A stretch of 64,000 nucleotides of DNA from Bacteroidaceae bacterium (lineage in GTDB: Bacteria > Bacteroidota > Bacteroidia > Bacteroidales > Bacteroidaceae), in NCBI GenBank assembly GCA_902362595.1, contig CABIXF010000003.1, positions 119,540 through 183,539 on the forward strand, in the 5' to 3' direction. The notes under the pieces were generated by a model. The model was not told the DNA's origin. It was given only the letters and a program-made list of their open reading frames with translations, and searched no databases. Positions 33,702-42,477 of this stretch are shown piece after piece; the stretch's first letter is position 1, and the number at the start of each line of letters is the position of its first letter. A program made the translations under genes and the position numbers.

Positions 33702-36074
33702 TTAATTATCTTGTTTCATACACTCTACCGGATTTACCCGACTCAATATCCAACCTTGCAAACAAACGATGAGTGCCGAGAGGCCCCACACCACCAGCAA
33801 CGGCCATACAAAGATACCGGCCGAAAGCGGGGCACGGTAGGCAAACTGCTCCAGCCAATGCAGCATGAACCACCCGCCAACGGGCATGGCCACCACATAG
33901 GCTACGATAGCATAGAGGCAGAACGGCTTGTTGAGCAGCCAAATGATTTGCCCACGCGTGGCCCCATGTACCTTGCGGATACTGATTTCACGTATCCGCT
34001 GACGGGTGGCGTACCAGGCAATGCCAAACAACCCGAAGCCTGTCAGCAACAGACCGATGACGGTATAGAACGTCAGGATATGCGACAAGGAAAGCACTTT
34101 TTGATTGCGTGCCATAAACTCCTGATGCATGTCCGTATATCTGAAAGGCTGGTTGGAATTCATCTCATTCCATACCGTCTCTATCTGCCGCAAGGCCTCC
34201 TCACGGCTTTCCGGACGAAGACGAAGCTGCAAATAGAATCCTTTCTGCAAGTCACTTGCCGACAGCAGTGTGATGACAAGGGGCGTTACGGCTTCTTCCA
34301 GTGAATTGATAGAAAAATCACGCACCACACCACCTATTACCGCCAGACTGTCTTTTGTTTCCGTGTCGAATTCACGCAAGGCATGTCCCACGACCTCCGT
34401 ACCCGCAGGCACTAACAGCCGGACAAAACTCTCGTTCACCAGTACAGGAGAGGCCTGACGCTCCAACAGGCGGGAAGGAGATTCTCCACTCAACTGTTCA
34501 ATGCGCAAGGTACGCGATAAAGTGGAGTCGCCTTCCAAGGTCAGCAGATTGGTACGCACTTCCTTCCCACCGGGACGCTGCACATTCAACTGACGTATCC
34601 AGGCACTGAGTACCGAAGATTTGGAAAGGGTCATGGATTCAATGCCTTTCACCCGTTTCTCCAGTTCCGCCTTGAAAGGAGCCAGCGGAGCGCCAAAAGC
34701 ATCCCCTATCTCAATGCAGCCTTCGTAACGTGACGCCCGCTGGCGGGTCAGTTCCATCTGGTTGCGGGCTGTCAGCGTAGCCAGCAACAAACCGATGGAA
34801 ATCACGAACTGCACCGTTACCAGTACCGCCACAAATCGCTGCTTGCGCCGGCCACTGTAAAGCGTACGGTATTCCGTGAACGACAAGCGTGACAGGCGAT
34901 AGCTGATGTACCACGCCGGTATTACCGACATCAACAGAATGAATAACAGCAACCACGGCAGCATCTGACTACTGAAGAAGAACGTCATGGTCAACCGCGA
35001 ACCCAACAGGTCATTAAACAGTGATAAGCAGTCGTTGACCAGCAAAATGGACAGCCCGAACGCCAGTACCACCGTCAGGAAAGCATCCCCGAAAAGTTGC
35101 AGACGAATATTGCGCAAGGTAGCCCCCATCAATTTCTCCACATGAATCATACGCAGCTGTTGCAGCAAGCGACTCAAACTCATGTTGGTATAGTTGCAGC
35201 AGGCAATGAGCAGTATCAGCACGGCTGCCAGCAGACTGATATAGAGAGTCTGCACGGGTGTCTGACTGACATAATCGAGCGTCTGCTGGGAAGCATCGTC
35301 GGGAGTCGTGAAACAAATGGCATCCAGCGGGTCCAAGTAATATTTCGTCTGACCGGGCATCAGCGTAGGTACCTTGTCCACATTCAGTTTATCAGCCAAA
35401 CGAGCAGCATCCGTACCCGGAGTCAGCTTCAACAACGTAAGGCCACCCCAGAAGAAATCAGGATCGTGTGCTATCAGCATGTCAAACTGCAGAAGCGACT
35501 GTTCGCGTTCCTTCAGCACCGCCGCCACTTCGTACGTACGGGCCTCTCCAAAACGGAAATGTGCCTCCACCTGCTTTCCTACCGCTTGTTTCTCTCCGAA
35601 AAGGCGACGGGCACAAGCCTCACTCAACGCCACTTTTCCCGGTTGACAAAGTACCTGACTCAAACTACCTTCTTCCGTACGGTAATCAAAAAAACTCGTC
35701 AGGGTCGTATCGGCCGACAGCATCTTAAAATCCCCTTCCACCTTCTGCTCGTTCACCTTGCAGTAAAGCAAATCCAGTTTCCCTAACCGAAGAAAGTCCT
35801 CCACCTCGGCATAGTTCTGTTTCAGTTGCGGAGGAATCTCGGCTCCAGCAAAGGCCACCCGTTTCCCTTCCGTCATCGGGTCATCCTGCTGTAGAAAAAA
35901 CATACGGTCACGGTCCGGATTATGCCCTTCCAACCCATGCTCGTGCACAAAGTACGTCATCAGCAAGTTGGTACAGGCCAATCCCAATGCCAGACTGGCT
36001 ACCGAAACAAGGAAAAACACCTTGTTCCGCCACCAGCTTCGCAAAATCATTTTCAGTGTAATACTCAGTATCAT
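33702..36074 (-). CDS. MacB/FtsX-type ABC permease 1
   Basis: This 790-aa protein has two MacB-PCD/FtsX modules: an N-terminal membrane segment (FFLVSVASLALGLACTNLLM), a large periplasmic domain, and three membrane segments (to about 400). The second module ends with REISIRKVHGATRGQIIWLLNKP and SRVNPVECMKQ. These proteins are mechanotransmission permeases that move substrates from the periplasm with an outer-membrane partner. It lies between the ATPase and the TlpA-like gene, and all are on the minus strand. Confidence 0.9.
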   Translation of the reverse strand: MILSITLKMILRSWWRNKVFFLVSVASLALGLACTNLLMTYFVHEHGLEGHNPDRDRMFFLQQDDPMTEGKRVAFAGAEIPPQLKQNYAEVEDFLRLGKLDLLYCKVNEQKVEGDFKMLSADTTLTSFFDYRTEEGSLSQVLCQPGKVALSEACARRLFGEKQAVGKQVEAHFRFGEARTYEVAAVLKEREQSLLQFDMLIAHDPDFFWGGLTLLKLTPGTDAARLADKLNVDKVPTLMPGQTKYYLDPLDAICFTTPDDASQQTLDYVSQTPVQTLYISLLAAVLILLIACCNYTNMSLSRLLQQLRMIHVEKLMGATLRNIRLQLFGDAFLTVVLAFGLSILLVNDCLSLFNDLLGSRLTMTFFFSSQMLPWLLLFILLMSVIPAWYISYRLSRLSFTEYRTLYSGRRKQRFVAVLVTVQFVISIGLLLATLTARNQMELTRQRASRYEGCIEIGDAFGAPLAPFKAELEKRVKGIESMTLSKSSVLSAWIRQLNVQRPGGKEVRTNLLTLEGDSTLSRTLRIEQLSGESPSRLLERQASPVLVNESFVRLLVPAGTEVVGHALREFDTETKDSLAVIGGVVRDFSINSLEEAVTPLVITLLSASDLQKGFYLQLRLRPESREEALRQIETVWNEMNSNQPFRYTDMHQEFMARNQKVLSLSHILTFYTVIGLLLTGFGLFGIAWYATRQRIREISIRKVHGATRGQIIWLLNKPFCLYAIVAYVVAMPVGGWFMLHWLEQFAYRAPLSAGIFVWPLLVVWGLSALIVCLQGWILSRVNPVECMKQDN

Positions 36075-36097
36075 CCATTGTCAATTTTAGTACGTTA

Positions 36098-37645
36098 TTA
36101 TTCTGTCAGACGGATGCCTTCGATATAGTATCCCCCTTCCACGTGCTCGCCTTCCGAAAAGTCAAACCAACGGGTATCTTTCGGCAGTGGAGCAAAATAG
36201 AGCGTGAAATCCATTTCTCCGCTATCAGGCATAAACACTTGCTCGTCTATTGCGAAACCTTCACTGCGCAGGAGCGGATAGTTCACCCCCTTGTCCGATA
36301 TCAAAAAAGTCGCTTTGTCCAGCCGAATCCAATAGTTTGGAATATACCGTGCATGCACGCGAAGCACCGTAGCCGAGTCAGTCAGTTCCACCTGACGGAT
36401 GGTCAGCACATCCACTTTCTCTGTTTTCTTCCGCGGATGATGCACCAGTTTGTGACCGTCTTTCCATTCGATACGCATCGGCTGTTTGGGAGCCAACATG
36501 CCTTCGACTTTCAGCTTCAACAGGCCCTTCCCATATCCACTCCAGCTGTCAATTACCTTTCCTTCCGGAGAAATCAACACAAAATGGGGAATTCCTATGA
36601 CGCCATAACGGGCATACAATCCATTGGTTTCCTCCAAATCGTTCCAGTTATTCCAAGTCATGGCATGCGCTTTAGAAGCCTCTTCCCATCCCTTCCGGTT
36701 CTCAATGCTCAAACTGACCACCTCCAAGCTGTCCTTGTACCTCTCGCTGATTTCTTTCAGCTCCGGCTGCGACATGATGCAAGGGCCGCATCCCCGGCTC
36801 CAGAAATCCAGCAGGACGTATTTTCCGCGAAACTCTGCCAAATGGTGAACCTTGCCTTCCAAATCATACATATCCGCATCGACAGCTTCCTCGCCCGCCT
36901 TGACCACGGTCGGCGGATTCAAAGCCAGATACACGCTCTTCCCTTCTGAAGTCTCTTTCTGTGCAGCATCCAAACGGTTGTACAACTGCTGCACGTCTTC
37001 TTTATACGGATAGCCTTTACGGAACTTCACCGACATCCCCATCCGATACAGTTCATCCATCCAGACGGCATTAACCGGCGACTGTTTCATAAGTGCGATA
37101 TTGTGCTGCGTAATCTGATCGCTCAACTTCTCAGTCAGCTGTTGCAGACTATCAGCTTTCGCACGAGCCTGTTCCTTGTTTCCTCCCTGTGCAGCCGACC
37201 TCATCAGTTCAAACTCTTGCATGGTCAACCGCTGAAATTCCTCCCATTCCTTACGGGAAGCTTGCATCAGCTGCTGCTGGAACTGTTGTTCCTTCACATC
37301 GCTCTCTACCGTCCAAGAGTAGATATACGAATTTTCTCCCTGTACGAGCAAACGACTTCCGGGATTCACCCACAAGCTGAGCGACATGGGTGGAAAACTC
37401 GTCCTGTCATGTGCCATCAAATCATAGCGTTCCAGCCCGTTTCCGGCGGTAGTCAGCTCAAAACGGAATGTGCCGTTCCGCAACGTGTCGGTAGCCGCCA
37501 TACTCCCTACATTCCCCTCTCGCTTCATCAAACTGAACACGGTTCCGTCGGGAATGTGCTTCAACTGTCCTTCCACTACAAATTTCTCTTGTGCCTGTGC
37601 TCCCAATGCACCTAAGAGCAGACAGGCTAATACTTGTTTTCTCAT
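36098..37645 (-). CDS. TlpA-like thioredoxin-domain periplasmic protein
   Basis: This 515-aa protein has a signal peptide (MRKQVLACLLLGALGAQA), an N-terminal DUF4369-like beta domain (about 20-110) and a helical Gln-rich segment. A thioredoxin/AhpC-TSA domain with CGPC active site (about 284-287, in DFWSRGCGPCIMSQPELKE) and a C-terminal beta-rich domain follow. It is probably a periplasmic disulfide reductase or isomerase. Its place inside the export cluster may mean it supports folding of exported or envelope proteins. Confidence 0.88.
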   Translation of the reverse strand: MRKQVLACLLLGALGAQAQEKFVVEGQLKHIPDGTVFSLMKREGNVGSMAATDTLRNGTFRFELTTAGNGLERYDLMAHDRTSFPPMSLSLWVNPGSRLLVQGENSYIYSWTVESDVKEQQFQQQLMQASRKEWEEFQRLTMQEFELMRSAAQGGNKEQARAKADSLQQLTEKLSDQITQHNIALMKQSPVNAVWMDELYRMGMSVKFRKGYPYKEDVQQLYNRLDAAQKETSEGKSVYLALNPPTVVKAGEEAVDADMYDLEGKVHHLAEFRGKYVLLDFWSRGCGPCIMSQPELKEISERYKDSLEVVSLSIENRKGWEEASKAHAMTWNNWNDLEETNGLYARYGVIGIPHFVLISPEGKVIDSWSGYGKGLLKLKVEGMLAPKQPMRIEWKDGHKLVHHPRKKTEKVDVLTIRQVELTDSATVLRVHARYIPNYWIRLDKATFLISDKGVNYPLLRSEGFAIDEQVFMPDSGEMDFTLYFAPLPKDTRWFDFSEGEHVEGGYYIEGIRLTE

Positions 37646-37684
37646 GGTTATTTATTCATTTTAGGTTATTATACTATTATTATA

Positions 37685-40093
37685 TCACTCCCGCTTGATT
37701 TCTTCTGCCGGATTCACCCGGGACACCTGCCAAATACGGAAAGCCACTGTAAAGGCGACGAACAAGGAGACACACAGGAAGAGGCAAAAATAGAAAGCCA
37801 CCCCATGCCGGAAGAACACCGTGTACAAGGTACTAAACTGCCTCAACAAGAATTCAACCAACACAAATCCCCACACAGCCGTCACCGTCAGTAAAGTCAC
37901 ATAAAGCCGGGCAAACAGCCAGATTATCTGACGCATTCCGGCACCGTTAATCTTTCGGATAGCCATCTCCTTCCGCCGATATTCCGTGTCGATGGTCACG
38001 GCTGAATACACGCCCAACAACGAAATCACCAGCACCACTACCGAAAAGAACAATACAATTCCGCGGAGCTTGAACTCAAGCGCCTGTGACTCACGGATGT
38101 CGTCCATGAACGTGCTGACCTTCACTTCCACACTTTCCGGCAACGTTTTTTTCAGTATCTTCCGGACCTCTTGAGATACGGTTTCCGTCTGCCCCTCCTT
38201 ACATTTCACATAACAATGCCCACAGTAATCGTCGAACCCGCTCAGAAGGAATATAAATCCTTCACTATCATAATACACACTGGACACAAATGTCTGGCAC
38301 ACTCCTTTAACCGTGTAGGCATCTCCGTCATAATTATAAAGCGGTTTCCCCATGATGTCCTTTCCGAGACGACGAGACAAAGCCTCGTCTATCACCAAAT
38401 CAGACGATTCACGCAGCGTATGTCCCGACCGCATCGGAATGTGCATGAAACGAAAGAAACCGGGAGTTACACGCATCACATTTACATCCACATAACTGTC
38501 TTTATTGTCTTTCTCCGTATACATACCCGAACCGGAAACGCCTCCCAAATAATTGATGTCGGCCGGAAGTACCTCTTCGACTCCCGACAAGTTTTTAAAC
38601 TGATGTATCAAATCCAGCTTCTGCACAGTGTTCATAAAGGAAAAATCCATCGGAATGCTCAAAATCTGCTCTTTCTCCTCCAAACTCAATGTCCCGAACA
38701 AGGTACGTCCTGTTTTATCCGATTGCAGATAAAGCGCCGCTGCCAGTGAAATAAAAACCCAACAGATAAACAACTGCACTCCCAACAACAGATTCCGCAT
38801 CCGCCTCTTTCCTCCCCGGTGTACACCGCCCGATACCCCCGCATGCACCTGCGTGCGACGTACCTTCCACACGACTATTCCACACACCCAAGCACATAGT
38901 CCCAACAGGCCAGCCAAATACTCAAAACTCTGTACCATCAGCAGAGAAGCGTCAAACTGCAAAGACAAACCGGCCATTTCCAGTCTCAACCAGGGAGCCA
39001 TCACCTCGATGCAGACACCGGTCAACAGGCCGGCCAGCAAAACCAACAAGGCAGACTGTATGAACAGTTGGACGAAAAGACTGCCTCCGGCTGCTCCCGT
39101 CATTCGCCGAATACTGAATTCACGCATACGAGTAAGAAAAGACCCCACGAGCAGATGAAAGAAATTGAGCAAGGCCACCAGCAAAATCAATACCCCGGCT
39201 ACCATCGTAGTCCATACCATCGTACGAAGCAGTCCCCCATTCCAGCCCCTATCTCCCATCGGATGAGCTTCCACCGCAAAGCTTGTATCATGCATCCGAT
39301 GCGTCTGTTTGCTGCGATAAAACCACTCATTGAGTTGCTCCTGAGTAAAACCTTTACGCAGCAACGCATACGTAAAGGAACTGATAATGGCATAACGGGC
39401 ATCATTCTGGATGATTCCTTCCGAATCGTTGAGGGAAAACATATTCAGATGCTCCATAAAAGCAATACTGTTGTTCTCTGGAATATCCTCAATCACTGCC
39501 TGAATGGTATAAACCGTTCCCCCGGTACGTGGAGTAGAATCCGGCGAAGTGTACAACCGGCGCATCAGTACCAGCTGTTTTCCTACCGCCTGGCGAATAT
39601 CCCCATATACCCGGCGTGCCATGCTCTCACTCACAACCAATGAATTTGGCATCATCTTAGCTACCTCAGCCGAACCACACAAAATTTGAGGAGTCAGCAC
39701 TTGAAAGAAGGAAGAATCCGTCTCTGCCACGGCGAAGGAATAAGGTAACTGCTTCCCGTCGGGCATCTCCACGTTGAAAGGCCGTTCTATCGGTGAATAA
39801 TCCACCACACACAACGCCTCAATCCCATCCGGCTTTTGAAGACGCAGTTCCTCGACCAACGTCGCAGGAGTATAATTCAACACCTTCTCTTCTTTCATGT
39901 CACGAATATTGAGTTCGGCAATCCGTTCATAGTTTGCAAAACAATGATTCGTGCTGAAAGCATAACGGACCACGTAGAGACAGATACTGAAACACAGCAA
40001 GGCCACCCCTACTCCGACCAACGCAATCAGATGCTGTGTCTTGTATTTCCACAAATTACGGAAAGCTACTTTCAAATAATGTGCAATCATCAT
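37685..40093 (-). CDS. MacB/FtsX-type ABC permease 2
   Basis: This 802-aa two-module permease begins MMIAHYLKVAFRNLWKYKTQ. Module 1 membrane segments are near 20-40 and 290-400; module 2 ends RRKEMAIRKINGAGMRQII and SRVNPAEEIKRE. It shows family resemblance to the neighbouring permeases but is not a near-copy. It lies 39 nt after the TlpA-like start and 15 nt from the next permease, consistent with one long transcript. Confidence 0.9.
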   Translation of the reverse strand: MMIAHYLKVAFRNLWKYKTQHLIALVGVGVALLCFSICLYVVRYAFSTNHCFANYERIAELNIRDMKEEKVLNYTPATLVEELRLQKPDGIEALCVVDYSPIERPFNVEMPDGKQLPYSFAVAETDSSFFQVLTPQILCGSAEVAKMMPNSLVVSESMARRVYGDIRQAVGKQLVLMRRLYTSPDSTPRTGGTVYTIQAVIEDIPENNSIAFMEHLNMFSLNDSEGIIQNDARYAIISSFTYALLRKGFTQEQLNEWFYRSKQTHRMHDTSFAVEAHPMGDRGWNGGLLRTMVWTTMVAGVLILLVALLNFFHLLVGSFLTRMREFSIRRMTGAAGGSLFVQLFIQSALLVLLAGLLTGVCIEVMAPWLRLEMAGLSLQFDASLLMVQSFEYLAGLLGLCAWVCGIVVWKVRRTQVHAGVSGGVHRGGKRRMRNLLLGVQLFICWVFISLAAALYLQSDKTGRTLFGTLSLEEKEQILSIPMDFSFMNTVQKLDLIHQFKNLSGVEEVLPADINYLGGVSGSGMYTEKDNKDSYVDVNVMRVTPGFFRFMHIPMRSGHTLRESSDLVIDEALSRRLGKDIMGKPLYNYDGDAYTVKGVCQTFVSSVYYDSEGFIFLLSGFDDYCGHCYVKCKEGQTETVSQEVRKILKKTLPESVEVKVSTFMDDIRESQALEFKLRGIVLFFSVVVLVISLLGVYSAVTIDTEYRRKEMAIRKINGAGMRQIIWLFARLYVTLLTVTAVWGFVLVEFLLRQFSTLYTVFFRHGVAFYFCLFLCVSLFVAFTVAFRIWQVSRVNPAEEIKRE

Positions 40094-40108
40094 AAATTCA
40101 TTCTTTTA

Positions 40109-42457
40109 TTATTCACTTTTCATTACTTCACTCGGATTGATGCGGGAAGCCTTGTGCACCTGCCAAAGCAACGTAGCCACGGAAATCACCGCTACTATCA
40201 GGAAGGCTATCAGGAACAAGCCGACCGTCACCGGAGCCTTCACCACCAAATCGGCGGTATAGTAGTGGATGGCCAGCCAAGCCAACGGAACTGCCACTAC
40301 GGCTGCCAGCAACAGCATCCCCACGTAACGGCGGAGCAACAGCACATACAAGTCTTTCAGCATGGCACCGTTCACCTTGCGGATGGCAATCTCGCGATAA
40401 CGCTGGCGGATGTCGAACAAGGAAATGCCGAACAACCCCAGACAGGAAATGACAATGGCGATAAAGGCAAAGGCCGAATAAATGGTAGCCACCTGCCGAT
40501 CAGATTTATACAACTTCTGCACATCGTCCTTTAGTAACGAATACTGGAAATTCTCCGTGCCATACACTTCCTTTTCCAACTTCCGCAGATAATCTATCAC
40601 CTGAGGAATCCGACCCGGCTGACACGCAATATGATACACATCTCCCTGCATAGTAGGAAAAACCATGAAAAGCATGGGGCGTATCCCCTTGGATATATGT
40701 CCGCTATAATAATCCTCTATCACCCCCACAATCGGTCGGGCCGGAAAGTCAGGCGCCGCCTCTTTCATACGGAGATCCAACACGGTAGCTCCCTCCAAAG
40801 AGGTGTATCCCAATGCCCGCATAGCAGCCCGATTCACCACATAGCCATCCTCCTCGACAGGCAATCTTCCTTCCACAAGCTTCAGATTGAACAAGGTAAA
40901 GAATTCAGGAGTGGCAAAATTCTGATTCAATGAAACGGTTTCCCCTTTCACATTCTGAAACTCCGCCGTATAGTCGAAATCCAGAATGGAATACACATCC
41001 GCTGTCCAACATGAAATGTCCGGACATTTGCTCAATGCCTCATCAATCTGCGCAATCCGCTGCTTCCGGGCCTGTATCGATTCATCGGTATAAGAAGCAT
41101 AATCCGTTGATTCATATATAAGGTTGGCCTGAATCACGTTTTCCATCCGAAATCCCGGTGGAGTATTCAACAGCAAGTTGAGATGACGATGAAAAAACAA
41201 AGCAAGGACAACCAGTACAATGGTCACCGTATATTGCACGAACAGGAATCCCTGACGCAAGCGTATGGATTTACGGTCATTCCCCGAACGAACCAGCGAC
41301 ATGCCCAACGGGAATTTCCAGCACCGAAATACCGTACACAATGATATCAGCAGCGGCAACCACACCACCAAAGCCAATGAGACCCATACGTCAAACGCCC
41401 CGACAGTAAATACCGTATCAAAGACACGATTGACAAAAGGCTGAGCAAGTTCCACCACTGTCCAAGCTAACAGCAACGACAATGCCGACAGCACCAGATT
41501 CTCCCAATACATCAATAGAAAAAGTGAACGGAAACCTGCTCCCCATACCCGATGAATCAGGTAAATCCGTAACCGCTTGCCCATCAGCACCGCATACAAA
41601 TTGAGGTAATTAAGCAGACCGATAAAGAATATAAAGATACACATGGCCGACAAGACATACAACTGAGCGCGGTTGCCCGACACACACATCGTAGGAGAAG
41701 TGCGGTACAACAAACGGGACTCCCAATACACATCCTTCAACGACAGAAGGGAAAAAGTGTACATGCTGCCGTCACCCACCCGTGTAGGACGCAACGTCTT
41801 GCCTGCCTCATTCAATTTCTGAATATCCACTCCCGGTACAAAACGGATAAACTCCATGGGCATTCTCTCCCAAAGTGCTCCCGGCATTTCGGAAAGAATG
41901 GCATCCACCAACAAAAAACTTTTATTCTTCGGCGTGGCAAAAATACCGGATATGGTCACTGATTTCCCGGTAGACAAGACAAAGGTTTCTCCAATGGGAT
42001 TCTGCTTGCCAAACAACTTATGTGCCAGGTGCTCACTCAGCAAAGCCATCCCAGGCTTTGAAAGGGAACTTTCTCCTTGCAAGAGCTGATAATGGAACAG
42101 TTTCAAGAAAGTCGTATCGGCCACTATCATATTTACCTGGAAACGATTATCCTTGTAACGTATCATGTCATGATCCAGCAGTGTGACCCGTGAACGTTGC
42201 ATGACCAGTGAAGGGTCTACAGCCAGCGTATCGCCATTCAATGTGGAAGAGACCAATGCATCGTTCTCACCAATCTGACAACGAGACACATATACATTTT
42301 CCCGGTCCACACAATGGGTATCGACCGTCAGTTCCCGATGGATATATCGAAGTAAAATAATACAGCAGGCCAGACTGAAAGCCAGCCCCAACAGATTAAT
42401 CAGGGTGTACGTCCGTGCTCGGAGCAGGAAACGTAAGGCATAGCGTAGTGTGTTCAT
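40109..42457 (-). CDS. MacB/FtsX-type ABC permease 3 (tandem duplicate)
   Basis: This 782-aa two-module permease has the same N-terminal 56 residues (MNTLRYALRFLLRARTYTLI...) as permease 4. Its C-terminal ~120 residues (from SCLGLFGISLFDIRQRYREI to SEVMKSE) match permease 4 except for one Ile/Thr change. The intervening periplasmic domains diverge. This pattern suggests duplication with later gene conversion of the ends, or domain shuffling between exporters. Conserved FtsX coupling motif: REIAIRKVNGAMLKDLYVLL. Confidence 0.9.
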   Translation of the reverse strand: MNTLRYALRFLLRARTYTLINLLGLAFSLACCIILLRYIHRELTVDTHCVDRENVYVSRCQIGENDALVSSTLNGDTLAVDPSLVMQRSRVTLLDHDMIRYKDNRFQVNMIVADTTFLKLFHYQLLQGESSLSKPGMALLSEHLAHKLFGKQNPIGETFVLSTGKSVTISGIFATPKNKSFLLVDAILSEMPGALWERMPMEFIRFVPGVDIQKLNEAGKTLRPTRVGDGSMYTFSLLSLKDVYWESRLLYRTSPTMCVSGNRAQLYVLSAMCIFIFFIGLLNYLNLYAVLMGKRLRIYLIHRVWGAGFRSLFLLMYWENLVLSALSLLLAWTVVELAQPFVNRVFDTVFTVGAFDVWVSLALVVWLPLLISLCTVFRCWKFPLGMSLVRSGNDRKSIRLRQGFLFVQYTVTIVLVVLALFFHRHLNLLLNTPPGFRMENVIQANLIYESTDYASYTDESIQARKQRIAQIDEALSKCPDISCWTADVYSILDFDYTAEFQNVKGETVSLNQNFATPEFFTLFNLKLVEGRLPVEEDGYVVNRAAMRALGYTSLEGATVLDLRMKEAAPDFPARPIVGVIEDYYSGHISKGIRPMLFMVFPTMQGDVYHIACQPGRIPQVIDYLRKLEKEVYGTENFQYSLLKDDVQKLYKSDRQVATIYSAFAFIAIVISCLGLFGISLFDIRQRYREIAIRKVNGAMLKDLYVLLLRRYVGMLLLAAVVAVPLAWLAIHYYTADLVVKAPVTVGLFLIAFLIVAVISVATLLWQVHKASRINPSEVMKSE

Positions 42458-42477
42458 ATAAATTTATCTCTCTTTTA